Position numbers and translations under genes: made by a program. A stretch of 64,000 nt of DNA from Planctomycetota bacterium. GTDB lineage: Bacteria; Planctomycetota; UBA1135; GCA-002686595. Location of the stretch: NCBI GenBank assembly GCA_012960475.1, contig DUBE01000046.1:23572-87571 (forward strand), written 5' to 3'. The notes beneath the pieces were generated by a model. It was not told the DNA's origin. It saw only the letters and a program-made list of their open reading frames with translations, and ran no database searches. Shown here piece after piece: positions 9,701 through 17,395 of the stretch (its first letter is position 1; each line of letters starts with the position of its first letter).

Positions 9701-11670
9701 TCTATATCGCTGCGGATCAAGAGGGTGGCCGCGCGCTGGTCGCCGGATTGCACCACGATGGCCCAGACCCCCGGTCCCTGCACATCGATTTCGATTTCCT
9801 GGGTCAGGGGTGCGAATTGCTTGTAGTCCTTGAGCTTGAGTTCGAAGGACTCATCCGGAGCGATCAGATCCAGGTCCAATTCCTCGATGCGCTGGTGGCT
9901 GAGGTGTTTGCGAAAGTAGGCTTCCAAGTCGAGGGCGTGCACATGCACTTTGAGTTCTTCCAAGTTGCGCGTGCGCACCTTGACCCGTGCGGTCTCATTA
10001 CTGCGCCAGGTGCGCTCGGTCTCCAAGTTCAGGCGCGGACTGGTCATGGCCGCAAGGCGAGCCCGGGCGCGCCCGGCGTACGAGCCAAAGTTGCAAGCGC
10101 GATAGGCCTCCACCGCCGCGCCAACATCCTCCAAGCGGTATTCAAGGGCATCTGCCAGTTGGAATAGTGCCTGGGAAGCCTGGTTGGAACCAGGATGCCG
10201 GCGCGCCACTGTGCGCCAGGCTTCCACTGCTTGGAGCAAGATGGGCTTGAATTCCTCCCCTGCCTTCTTTGCTTCTCTTGCTTCCTTGTCAAAGAGCCCC
10301 GCCAGCGCCAGATGGACTGTGGGCACCCGTGCATCCAATGGCCAGCCCGAGAGAAACTCGGCCCAGGTGCTCCGCGCTGCGTCGTACTCACCCTTGGCCA
10401 CGTCGGAATTGCCTTTGGCCCAGACGCTGTCGACAATGCCTCGCTGGGCATCTGACCAGCGCGGACCCGAAGCATAGCGCCGCGTGTATTCCGCAAAGAG
10501 TTCGCGCGCCCCGTCGTGATCATCGAGGGCGGTACGCATTCCGGCTTCCAAGAAGAGTGCCTCCTGATGCAGGGACTCTTCCGCTTGGAGGACACTGGCT
10601 TTGTGGTCGGGGGATAGTCGCGGGCGCTTGCGGAAGGCCTCATAGGCGTCCCGGGCGTCTGCGTGATGACCCTCTTCCCTGTGCAGGGTCGCGATGCTGA
10701 AGGCAGCCTGGAATGCCTTTTCGTCTTCGGGGTGAGCTTCAAGGAAGCGTCCATAGGCGGCCCGTGCCATGTCGCGCATTCCGCGCTTGGTCCAAGTCTG
10801 GGCAATCGCAAAGCGCGCACGGGAGAGGAGCTCCCTGGACGCGTCTTCCTGGTCATTGCCCTGGGCACTATTTTCCGCTCCGGTTGTTATGTCCTGAACC
10901 AGGTCCTCAAGAGTTCGCAAGGCATCTCCCGCGCTCCCCTTTGCCAGCTCGGCGAGCCCCTTGCGCAGCCGTGCTTCTTGCCTTCGACCAAGTCCTTTTC
11001 GATCTAGATAAGTATTCCAGTCAGTCACCGCTTGTTGATGCTTGGAGAGTTTCTCACTGCAAACTGCGCGTTCAAAGAGAGCCAGCTCCACTGCAGACAA
11101 GGGTGCGTCCAAGTCAAGTACACGTCCAAAGAGCTCCCTGGCGCCGTTGAGATCTTGCTCCCCTTGATCCGGTTCGTTGGGCTGGCGATCCGCCGCCATG
11201 CGAATCGCGTGCACCAGATAGACCTGGGCCAGGCGGCCTTGTCGCTCTGGACTGCGCAGGGCTTGGGCGGCCGCTTCGAAAATTCGCTCGGCCTCTTCAA
11301 AGCGGCGTAGTTGGCGCAGGTTCTCCGCTCGACGGAAGCGAACTTTGGCCAACCAGGGGCTCTCCTTGTGTTCCGTTTCAAAGGTCTCGGCCAGAGCTAC
11401 CGCCTGGGCCAGGTCTTTCCCCTCGGTCAAGGCAGTGATGCGCAGCAGGGCCCAGAAGTCTTTGCTCTCTGGCTGCAAATCATCCAGATGCTCCAGGGCC
11501 TCCAATGCATCCGCGGTCCTTCCTTGGAGAAGAGCATCGCGTACCAGAGCTGGAACCCCAGGAAGAGCATCGTCGGGGCCCTTGAAGGGCTCGGGCTCCT
11601 GGGTAGTCGCGGTAAAGATGAGAAGGGACAGGCCGAGGGTGGCCAGGGCGGTTTGGACAAGGATTCTCAT
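3739..11670 (-). CDS. Giant TPR / alpha-2-macroglobulin-like secreted protein
   Basis: A 2643-residue exported protein. Order: N-terminal signal peptide (about 1-24); long TPR solenoid (about 30-560) with many A-x-x-L/F-E repeats; MG-type beta domains including a clear MG2 segment near 750 (GGYRVGETVNWRAIVRD); another beta domain block to about 1230; a Gly/Arg-rich linker near 1330; an A2M-type segment (FKMPERSTRWKLIARG) near 1380; an alpha-alpha toroid like the thioester domain near 1580-1800; then more TPRs and a final beta domain. The bacterial thioester CxEQ is absent at the expected place (about 1570). Bacterial alpha-2-macroglobulins are periplasmic protease traps usually paired with pbpC, which is not here. 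The TPR fusion and missing thioester suggest a structural or conformational role. It ends 6 bases from the convergent sulfatase gene. Confidence 0.85.
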   Translation of the reverse strand: MRILVQTALATLGLSLLIFTATTQEPEPFKGPDDALPGVPALVRDALLQGRTADALEALEHLDDLQPESKDFWALLRITALTEGKDLAQAVALAETFETEHKESPWLAKVRFRRAENLRQLRRFEEAERIFEAAAQALRSPERQGRLAQVYLVHAIRMAADRQPNEPDQGEQDLNGARELFGRVLDLDAPLSAVELALFERAVCSEKLSKHQQAVTDWNTYLDRKGLGRRQEARLRKGLAELAKGSAGDALRTLEDLVQDITTGAENSAQGNDQEDASRELLSRARFAIAQTWTKRGMRDMARAAYGRFLEAHPEDEKAFQAAFSIATLHREEGHHADARDAYEAFRKRPRLSPDHKASVLQAEESLHQEALFLEAGMRTALDDHDGARELFAEYTRRYASGPRWSDAQRGIVDSVWAKGNSDVAKGEYDAARSTWAEFLSGWPLDARVPTVHLALAGLFDKEAREAKKAGEEFKPILLQAVEAWRTVARRHPGSNQASQALFQLADALEYRLEDVGAAVEAYRACNFGSYAGRARARLAAMTSPRLNLETERTWRSNETARVKVRTRNLEELKVHVHALDLEAYFRKHLSHQRIEELDLDLIAPDESFELKLKDYKQFAPLTQEIEIDVQGPGVWAIVVQSGDQRAATLLIRSDIEVLVKSSRREAFVFAQDMLTDKAASEVKVLLALPGQGEGGAALLRELKTGPDGTARVALEELQTTAEVQMFAARDGHVASDGLSLQGLQISAGLTPRMVLFTDRGGYRVGETVNWRAIVRDVNDGSYTFNEGEEVRVEMIDPAGRRMRRADLPLGPFGTIAGAFALPQGARLGNWMLRGTTRKGLLFQVRFEVARFELRKVELLVKADRTVVYRGDNVTLTAQANWYYGQPVAGREVVFRLPDGREHRARTDQEGEANVTYSTRDHANEGQLTFAASIPSEGVDASSAVYLAIRAFRLELEVPQHTRLAGEPVTIGIKATDPAGDPVETEVHILALWQAPKGSPLWTSAEETSAEITLTTDSKGLGSWVLDPKRGGSYTLRALATDRFGNPISDEEDFYASGDNDPVRLRILTDQTKFNQGDNVALKVINRTPKNLALVTFEGETILEHRLVRFNEEKSELNFETSDAHFPNVQVAICMMEQGELHEAHVELNIDRKLNISLTPAKDVVAPGEEAVVDILVTDQLGNPAQAEVSLAVVDAALLQLFPDRTPDLQRTFQAAAHRHAGLKTTSSCAFSYHGRTQTIAKEILLEETRRQALDQWQEDRGRLFDSLDALGYVRGLDEAMEPQSATQTLSDKRIRRSMNERARSPESEFSVEEDFDPVTFNDAIGIGGGAGGRFGGRYGGRRSLLAGGRARQAKAENDGDTLFWSPSVISDREGRAQVRFKMPERSTRWKLIARGVTPGTLVGGAKAKLTSRAEFQLELLFPGELVEGDAPNPSVRIHDLVGLDTECRLTMTVETSEGTFSRTSTVTLPKSAAVTEVEFGLFDPLPEGALALKVSANLANTDENPEEVTKNVLVRPYGLAFTTSVGGVLDENTTTFLELPSGRKYGARTVQLEIGAGIDRLLIDEALDRGPIWRCAVYQDAGTPGYMASELLGVTWVLHALEQTGTAGPTDLTELRDRAIGLVAALTSAQDKDGSWRTIFRRSNDPVQSARCVWALAEARQIGISVLDQTMDLGLKYLTNAHRQASQQDGETKALLQHALAAAGKADFAALNRLYRERARLSPAALVHTSLALSAHGSLPMAADLCSLIEGQVTTESTRHASWSVKGNSPANLNKLEQTALAVLALKAAQPDSSLIDAGNQWMLGQRPFGKARGLVLGCLLDKDRSALAMGETMRIKIRIAGQAEQTVELHGGDPAQILIVDLENVADRRISIDMTVEGRGKPHWAAVLEGFTRDLSATMNDRRDLVIAEQRFMPAAPRLNGKVLPTGFSILRDFQEQWINEVGQLARGQSAKVHIRWWRDARRSADGHLVMRVPTPAGAEVIAESVKGGIGEARVRPDAVLVSIDPHSTSGSIEFEFRARIAGAFKLLPPTLRSENNPGAMVVGQARDFEIKNDLAQVENTYRATPDELYSRGLRQFDESPINHEGAHDALTNLYLEFEPFLREKPLVQTAHRLLQLAVKRKDPEPIVEYFEVIKEKDPSITIPFDEVVAIGEAYRTLNEHERAMLIFRATLLETFGRDTKVAGALEELGEFASAMELLQELWLAYPDFSAVKTAHLTLTDKLLAKAQTAHLDKSLVRKDWRRGGLVLAGSRHLNRYLALHPTDPQAADAALALVSARLSVNDYMGTADLSGTFATLFTSPRHKDAFIYSQAVANWWLGKEEEALQALRRVAAAEYVEDGRIHPSENRDLALYILGQIHHARRELTEASKYYERVKELFADAREALSDFREKTIALDEVTTVRPGAAAELELRHKGLTGVEMLVYKVDLLTLYLREKNLSQITRVNLSGISPTLQSEISLEESEDRRESKTPITMDLTEPGAYLIIARGDELFTSGLMLISDLELEITEESGSGRVRVQAFDATDGTYMRGVDVRVIGSSNERFTRGVTDPRGLFVADTVVGSATVVAKLGDDQYAFHRGAIALGEPQIQDSEQLQQPLTGSGTYFKNVFQLNSAQNDIRDRSWQTELNKSREGVQVQQVK

Positions 11671-11923
11671 GGCGGGCGGGAGGTCCAGGCGGGAGGCCCG
11701 GGGGCTCTACTTCCCAGTGGAACGGCGGGCGGGGGGCTTGGTTTGGAATTTGTGCCAGGATTGCGGGCGGATGGGTCCAACCGCAATGGCTACGGGCCTG
11801 GGGGAGGGCTGGAGAGGGTCTGGCTGGAGGCGCTCTCGGTTCGAACTCCGTGAGGGGCCCGGCTCGCTCCGCCTGCAGACGCTGGGCCCTTTGGGAGTTG
11901 GAACTCCAGGACCCCGATTGGGG

Positions 11924-12139
11924 GAGAGTTTCAGCACATCTCTTGCCCGCAATTACTTCCTTCGTCAGGGACGCCAACCGGTGCGCGTGATCCAGGGAGA
12001 CGGCTTGGAGTCGATCCCATTCCTGGAGGGACCGTACGACCTGGTTTTCCTCGACGCCCAGAGAGATCAGTATCTCTCGTGTGTGCTCGTGCTCCTCGAG
12101 AAGCGCTTCATCGAGCGCACCATCGTGCCCACCTTGGTG
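11924..12139 (+). pseudogene. Remnant of a class I O-methyltransferase gene
   Basis: In the stretch between the two divergent genes, one frame reads like the middle of a caffeoyl-CoA-type O-methyltransferase: A-R-x-x-F, then VRVIQGDGLESIP, then LEGPYDLVFLDA followed by Q-Y-L. The G-D-x-L-E and P-x-DLVFLDA motifs are the SAM-site strands of that family. The preceding motif I (G-x-G-x-G) and the following G-G-x-I-x-x-D-N are missing, and the frame runs into a repeat and a stop. I read it as a decayed fragment. The rest of 11671-12205 shows no supportable gene. Confidence 0.45.
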
Positions 12140-12145
12140 TCAGTA

Positions 12146-12183
12146 GCAGCCCGGGCTATTGGTGGCTTTTTGTCCGAACGAGG
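12146..12183 (+). repeat. Imperfect 38-bp direct repeat, left copy
   Basis: This 38-base segment matches 13835-13872 at 33 of 38 positions in the same orientation, offset 1689 bases. The shared core contains TATTGGTGG and TTGTCCGAACG. It lies directly after the O-methyltransferase remnant and 31 bases before the DUF6288 gene. No inverted termini or transposase were seen nearby. Confidence 0.7.
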
Positions 12184-12214
12184 AAACCACCGAGGATCAG
12201 GTGGTTAGGGTGGC

Positions 12215-13735
12215 GTGAACAAGTCCTCGACAGCCGATACCATGATTCGCCTCCTAACCATGAGTTTCGCCCTGCTCGTGGGCACAACACTCCCCGTAAG
12301 CGCCCAGGTCCACTACTTCCCCAACGGGCGGCCGTGGAAGCAGCAAGCCCGGTCGGGGCCCGATGCCGAGGTGGAGGGCTGGCTCTATAACCTGGGGATC
12401 ACGGGTATCCGCGTGCGGCTCGAGGAAGAACAGCCCACGCACCTGGTCGTCGGACACGTGTTCGAGGGGACGCCCGCGCACAGGAAGGTTCGTGTCGGAG
12501 ACCACATCGTCGGCGCCCGAGGCCTTGAGTTCCGCACCCCGCACCAGAACGGCTACGGCATGAAGGTCTTCGGGCCGCTGGGCCCCATCGCCGACTTCGT
12601 CGATGCCCTCGAGCGCGCGATCGACTCGAAGGAGCGCGAGCTGCGCCTCAAGCTGTGGCGGGACGGCAAGCGCGTCGACGTCAAGCTGAAGATCCCTGCG
12701 CGAGTGAAGCCCTACGCGAAGTCGTTCCCCTTCGACTGCGAGCGGACCGAAGAGGTGCGCGAGCGCCTCTGGGCGCACCTTGCTGAACAGCAGCGCGACA
12801 ACGGCTCCTGGGGCAATCCGGTGCACGACACCTTCGCGCCCCTCGCCCTGCTCGCCAGCGGCAAGAGTGCGTATCGGGACGAAGTGGAACGCAGCGTGCG
12901 CTACCACGCACGCAACACGTCAACCGAGGACACCTCGGGGCTCGTCAACTGGAAATACATGGCCGCCGCGATCGTGATGAGCGAGTGGTACTTGGAGACG
13001 CGGGATCGCTGGGTCCTGGACGAGTTCCAGGAGGTCTACGATTTCCTCTGCACGACACAGTACCTCGACCTCTCTCAGGTCAACCCCAAGGTGCGTGAGT
13101 CGCACCCCGGCTCCTATCCCAAGAACGCCGAGCAGCAGTACGGCGGCTGGGGCCACAACCCCGGCTTCGAGGGCTACGGACCCATTGCGATGATCACAGC
13201 TCAGGGCGCGCTGGCCTTCGCCCTAATGGACAAGTGCGGCATCGACGTGGACGAGGTCCGTCATCGCGCGGCCTATGCGTTCCTTGAGCGCGGCACCGCC
13301 AGGAACGGCTACCTGTGGTACGGCGACTCGGTCGCGCGCGATCAGAGCTGGGCCGACATGGGCCGCACGGGCACCTCGGCTATCGCCCACTGGATGAGCC
13401 CCCACCGCGAACACAGGAAGCTCGCCCGTCTGCACGCGACCATCATGGCCGAGCACCCCAATAGCTTTCCGGATACGCACGCCTCACCCCTGATGGGCAT
13501 GGCCTATGGCGCCCTCGGCGCCTCGATCGACCGCAAGGCCTTCGGGACCGTTATGCGGGCCAACCGCTGGTGGTTCCTCCTGGCCGAGTGCGCCGACGGC
13601 ACCTTCGCCTACCAGCCCAATCGCGACAACTCCGGCTACGGCGCTGACGCGCGCCTGCTCGCGACCACGGTCACTGCGTTCATCCTGTCCATCCCGCTCG
13701 AAGGGCTGGTGATGACGGGGAAGAAGGCGCGCTGA
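12215..13735 (+). CDS. PDZ and toroid-domain secreted protein (DUF6288-like)
   Basis: A 506-residue exported protein. Signal peptide, then a PDZ-like domain (about 45-165, with GHVFEGTPAHRKVRVGDHIVG), then an alpha-alpha toroid of the terpenoid-cyclase/prenyltransferase type (about 175-500) with repeated Q-x-x-x-GSW and GGWGHNPG motifs. This arrangement matches DUF6288 proteins found in planctomycetes and verrucomicrobia; function is unknown. The GTG at 12215 lies 3 bases after TAGGGT (12206-12211), and an ATG at 12242 directly before the hydrophobic core is an equally good start. The gene is bounded by imperfect direct repeats and uses C-ending codons (CTC, GAC, GCC) more than its neighbours, which favour TTG and GGG. 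Transfer is plausible. Confidence 0.75.
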   Translation: MNKSSTADTMIRLLTMSFALLVGTTLPVSAQVHYFPNGRPWKQQARSGPDAEVEGWLYNLGITGIRVRLEEEQPTHLVVGHVFEGTPAHRKVRVGDHIVGARGLEFRTPHQNGYGMKVFGPLGPIADFVDALERAIDSKERELRLKLWRDGKRVDVKLKIPARVKPYAKSFPFDCERTEEVRERLWAHLAEQQRDNGSWGNPVHDTFAPLALLASGKSAYRDEVERSVRYHARNTSTEDTSGLVNWKYMAAAIVMSEWYLETRDRWVLDEFQEVYDFLCTTQYLDLSQVNPKVRESHPGSYPKNAEQQYGGWGHNPGFEGYGPIAMITAQGALAFALMDKCGIDVDEVRHRAAYAFLERGTARNGYLWYGDSVARDQSWADMGRTGTSAIAHWMSPHREHRKLARLHATIMAEHPNSFPDTHASPLMGMAYGALGASIDRKAFGTVMRANRWWFLLAECADGTFAYQPNRDNSGYGADARLLATTVTAFILSIPLEGLVMTGKKAR

Positions 13736-13834
13736 AGTGACCCGCGTCTTCAGGGCGGGACGAGGTCCGCCTGCCCTGGCGAACCCGGCTGTGGTGAGCA
13801 GCGTCAGGGCATCATGGACGGACCTCAAGGACCA

Positions 13835-13872
13835 GCCGCCCGGGTTATTGGTGGATTCTTGTCCGAACGGGG
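13835..13872 (+). repeat. Imperfect 38-bp direct repeat, right copy
   Basis: Second copy of the 38-base repeat at 12146-12183 with 5 mismatches. It lies 100 bases after the DUF6288 stop and upstream of the sulfotransferase gene. Together the copies bracket a 1.7-kb unit. No third copy was noticed in the window. Confidence 0.7.
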
Positions 13873-14016
13873 CCCGGGAGCGCAGGAACAAGGGAACCCC
13901 AGTTTCCACCACCCCCAAGGTCCAGAATGCTCCAAGCCAGTATTTGCTCATCCGTTCCCGACGAGTCTTCTCGTAGCTCAATTGCGCAAGGCGTGGGGCA
14001 GCTCCAACGCGCGGCG

Positions 14017-14976
14017 ATGCGTACCGTGGGCACCCCCCGCACTCTGTCCGAGGGTGGCTACCTGCATCATAGGCACGCCGGGACGATGCTGCCGCCCTTC
14101 ATCGCGCCCGAGGCGGTCGACGCCCTTCAGAGCACCTGGGACACCGACGAGCACGACTTGTTCGTTTGCACCCATCAGAAAGTTGGGACGCACTTGACCA
14201 AGAAGTTCGTTGTGGAGGTGTTGCGTGCCCTGGGTGACTACCCCGAGGACAACCCTATTGCCAGCGGAGACATCGGCCACCACAGCGTCCCGTGGCCCGA
14301 GGTGATGGTCTCCCAGGAGGGCTACGCGCGCTTCGAGCAGTTCTGCCGCGCGACCGAGGGCCGGGAGCGCCTTTGGTATGTCCACAGCTCGGTCGAGGAC
14401 CTGCCTGTGCGGCGCGTCCACAAGCGCTCGAAGTTCGTCGTAGTCATACGCGATCCGCGCGGCGCCGCGGTTTCCCAGTACTTCTTCTACAAGCGTCACC
14501 CGCTCTTGCAGGTGCCGGAAGACCTTGACCTTTCCACGTTCATCGAGCGGTTTGTCTCTGGCGACCTCTACTTCGGGGACTACCACAAACACGTCCAGGG
14601 GTGGCTGCGCAGGAGCAACGCGCGCATCGCTCCTGATCAGGTCCTCGTCATGCGATATGAGGATCTCGTAGAGCGCAAGGTCGAGTCGGTCGAGGCGTTG
14701 GTCTCATTCCTCCGTCCCGGAACTCGCCTTTCCCCCGAGCGTTGCGCGAAGATCGCCGCGAGCACGGAGTTCCAGACCATGAAGCGGGCGATCACGAAGC
14801 GCCCTGGCAGCTTCCACTTCGACCCGTCCACCTTTTTCCGCGCGGGAACGACCCGGGATTGGGAGAAGCACCTGGATCCGGAGCTGGTTGCGCGGATCGA
14901 TGCGAAGACGCGACGGGTGTGGGGAGACGATCCGGCCTGCCCAGACCTGTCGGGTTTGCGCACCCTTGATTCGTGA
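14017..14976 (+). CDS. Sulfotransferase family protein
   Basis: A 319-residue cytosolic sulfotransferase-type protein. The 5'-phosphosulfate loop is CTHQKVGTHL (51-60), matching the TYPKSGTTW consensus; the 3'-phosphate site is VIRDPRGAAVS near 145; and the C-terminal RAGTTRDWEKHL matches the R-K-G-x-x-GDWK motif. These enzymes transfer sulfate from PAPS to hydroxyl or amino groups. The frame is open to an ATG at 13927, but the start at 14017 gives the usual short lead before the PAPS loop. Codon use is C-ending like the DUF6288 gene, so the two may have arrived together. It sits in a region with sulfatase genes, but a shared pathway is only a guess. Acceptor unknown. Confidence 0.85.
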   Translation: MRTVGTPRTLSEGGYLHHRHAGTMLPPFIAPEAVDALQSTWDTDEHDLFVCTHQKVGTHLTKKFVVEVLRALGDYPEDNPIASGDIGHHSVPWPEVMVSQEGYARFEQFCRATEGRERLWYVHSSVEDLPVRRVHKRSKFVVVIRDPRGAAVSQYFFYKRHPLLQVPEDLDLSTFIERFVSGDLYFGDYHKHVQGWLRRSNARIAPDQVLVMRYEDLVERKVESVEALVSFLRPGTRLSPERCAKIAASTEFQTMKRAITKRPGSFHFDPSTFFRAGTTRDWEKHLDPELVARIDAKTRRVWGDDPACPDLSGLRTLDS

Positions 14977-15094
14977 GGCTGAGCGATGATCGCGACCGCT
15001 GCCCTCATCCTGGGCCTCCTGAGCGCTGCTTCTGCCCGTCGGATCTTGGGACTGGGATGGGGTTTCCTCGAGGCCCTCTCGTTAGGCTGCCCCC

Positions 15095-17374
15095 GTGCTG
15101 CGTCATTCATGGGTCTTGTCCTTGTTGCTCCTCGCTGCCTGCGACAGGCGGCTGGAAGTGCGAGAGACTGGATCGTTGGCGCTCGGGCAGAATCTCTATC
15201 GCGCCGGGGCGCTCGACGTGGAGGGGCCAGAATTCGCGTCTCTTGCGGCCCAGGCCCAGTTCGCGCGTTGGGGTTCCTATGCCGGAGGCCTCGATGTGCG
15301 CTGGATTGGCGGGGGTGCAGACGCTCCCAGGGGATCGACCTCACGTGGCGAGGTCACCCAACCTGCGCGCTCCCATGCCGGCCGCATGCTGCTCTGTGAT
15401 TTCTCTGCAGGAGAACTCGCGAGTTTGCCCGCCGCCGGTGCCCTGCGCGAAGAAGGCGGACAGCTCCACCTGGGTCCCCACCTGGCTTCTGCCGCGGACT
15501 GCTGCCTGATCTTGGTGTGCATCGATCCCCTTCGCGATCACCTTCCCTTGACCGTGGTGGCCGGGTCGAATCCCAAGCGCCTCTTGTCCGCGCTTCCCAA
15601 CTTGCGCCCCGGTTGGCGGCGTGAAGGACTGGTCTTTCTTCGGGGCAGACCCTGGTTACGTCTTGACTTGGAGAGGGGCGGGAGTGAGTGGACCATTGTG
15701 GACCGAGGCACATTACCGGGGTCTGGTTCTGATGAGGGTCGTTCTGTTCATGGTGACCTCAGTCACTCGGGCGATGGCCTGGTCGATCATGGGCAATTGG
15801 CTCCAAACCTGACCGGCACCAGCGAACCTGGGGTAAGCCACGCCGAGATCATTGATTACGGGTTGGCCTGCGCCGCGGCACTCAAGCGGGCCGCGACGAT
15901 CACAGGCGAGCCCAGCGGTGCTTGGAGAATCCACGCTTCGAGCAGCGTTCCAGCAGTTGGTTGGCCGGCCGAGTTGGCTCAGGCGGATGAACCTACTCGT
16001 ACGCTACAGGTTCTCTTGCCTCCGGGCAGCCCCACCGACGGAGGCCGCAATCTCGCCTGGGCCGTGCTCTTTGCAAACCAGCCCGCCAGTCCAGCTTGGT
16101 GGCTCGACGCCATGAGTGCCTGGTGCGCAGGCCTGCATCAGTCAGAGCGTCTTGGGCTCTTGGCCAATCATCCTGAACGTCCGACCCTTGAGGAGTTGAT
16201 CACCGATGACGCCTCCGGTCGCCATTCGCCGTACCTCTTGAGGCCCTTGCGCGCTGAATTGATCGAGTGGTGTCGGCTTCGGGACCGCGATCCCGAGACT
16301 TCTCTCGCGGAGTTTGGCGAGCACCTTGCAGGCCTGCACGGAGGGGAGCCTGCGAGCATCGAGTTCCAAGCCACCCCACGCGGAGCATTTCTGCGCGCCG
16401 ATGGGGATCCAGGCTCCAGGGCAGGGCGCGCTGCACTTGAGAACCTGTTCGCCGCCGGCGCCACAACTATCGCTTTGGCCTACGACCTCTGCTTTGATCC
16501 CGACCCCGGGCAGGGCCGAGCCTGGCAACCCCAGCGAGCCCTCGGCAGTGTTCTTGGCGATGCGAGTTGGCTGGCGGCCAGCGCTCAGGCGCGGGCTCTG
16601 GGGCTTGAGGTTCAACTTTGGCCTACAGTCCTTGCGTCTCATTCGGGGGTGCCTTCTTCGCGCCTGGTACGAGTGTTCGACGAGCAGCGCAAGGACTTGT
16701 ACGATCAACTTGCTGCCAGCACGACTCATGCGGCCCTCATGGCCGAGGCGTCCGGGGCGCGGGTTGTTTCCATTGGGTATGACCTGGGCCAGTCCCTCGT
16801 GACTCGTCTTGATGAGGAGCACTCCGAACCGGGCGAGTGGCAACTCAAGGCTCAGCGCGTCAAGAGAGCGGGTTGGACCCGGGCGATCAGCGCCGCGCGG
16901 GCGTCCTTCAAGGGGGGCGTTGTGCTGGCCACCGAAGATATACGCCGCTTCGACTTGATTGACCTTTGGCCAGAGGTTGATGCCCTGGCAGGCGGTCTCT
17001 TTCCAGTATTCGAGGGCACCGACCAGGGCCAGATCCCTCTCTGGCGGCTGAAGGAGTTGTTTGTAGAGCACCTTTCTCCAGCGGACCAGCGCGCAGAGGA
17101 ACTGGGCTTGCCCCTTTGGATTGCCCCTTCCGGTTTTAGGGCGACCCTCTATGCCGCTCGCGGGCCGGGCGCGGATGGCGGGGCTCCAGTTGGTGGGAAT
17201 CCCGTGAACGCCGAGCGCCAGGCTCAACTGCTGGAAGCCCTCGGCCACGGTGCTCGCGTTCATGGAGCAGGTCTCTTGGTGTGGAAGCTCACCAGCGAAG
17301 AGCGGGACCTGCTTGGTCGTGGGCTAGGCGGAGAGCGTGCAAGAGATCTCCTGCGTACGGTGCTCGCGCCCTAG
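15095..17374 (+). CDS. Large lipoprotein with a TIM-barrel glycosidase-like C-terminal half
   Basis: A 759-residue lipoprotein. It starts at GTG (15095), has a signal peptide ending LLAAC, and is therefore lipidated at Cys16. The first half is unassigned. The second half (about 430-740) reads like a TIM-barrel glycoside hydrolase: LENLFAAGATTIALAYD, then ARALGLEVQLWPTV, then a D-A-L-x-GG-L-F-P strand and a final GAGLLVWKL strand. GH113/GTA-like enzymes share this pattern, but I could not assign catalytic acids securely. TAGGCT (15083-15088) lies 6 bases before the start codon, suggesting a leaderless transcript. The gene converges on the glycosyltransferase at 17396. Confidence 0.7.
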   Translation: MLRHSWVLSLLLLAACDRRLEVRETGSLALGQNLYRAGALDVEGPEFASLAAQAQFARWGSYAGGLDVRWIGGGADAPRGSTSRGEVTQPARSHAGRMLLCDFSAGELASLPAAGALREEGGQLHLGPHLASAADCCLILVCIDPLRDHLPLTVVAGSNPKRLLSALPNLRPGWRREGLVFLRGRPWLRLDLERGGSEWTIVDRGTLPGSGSDEGRSVHGDLSHSGDGLVDHGQLAPNLTGTSEPGVSHAEIIDYGLACAAALKRAATITGEPSGAWRIHASSSVPAVGWPAELAQADEPTRTLQVLLPPGSPTDGGRNLAWAVLFANQPASPAWWLDAMSAWCAGLHQSERLGLLANHPERPTLEELITDDASGRHSPYLLRPLRAELIEWCRLRDRDPETSLAEFGEHLAGLHGGEPASIEFQATPRGAFLRADGDPGSRAGRAALENLFAAGATTIALAYDLCFDPDPGQGRAWQPQRALGSVLGDASWLAASAQARALGLEVQLWPTVLASHSGVPSSRLVRVFDEQRKDLYDQLAASTTHAALMAEASGARVVSIGYDLGQSLVTRLDEEHSEPGEWQLKAQRVKRAGWTRAISAARASFKGGVVLATEDIRRFDLIDLWPEVDALAGGLFPVFEGTDQGQIPLWRLKELFVEHLSPADQRAEELGLPLWIAPSGFRATLYAARGPGADGGAPVGGNPVNAERQAQLLEALGHGARVHGAGLLVWKLTSEERDLLGRGLGGERARDLLRTVLAP

Positions 17375-17395
17375 CTTGTTGCTGACTTCGGTTCT

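Noticed and set aside
14986..15399. 137-codon plus-strand frame with a hydrophobic N-terminus
   Set aside because: It overlaps the start of the 15095 lipoprotein in another frame; the rest is Arg-rich and unlike a real protein. The lipoprotein frame has a proper lipobox and runs 759 codons.
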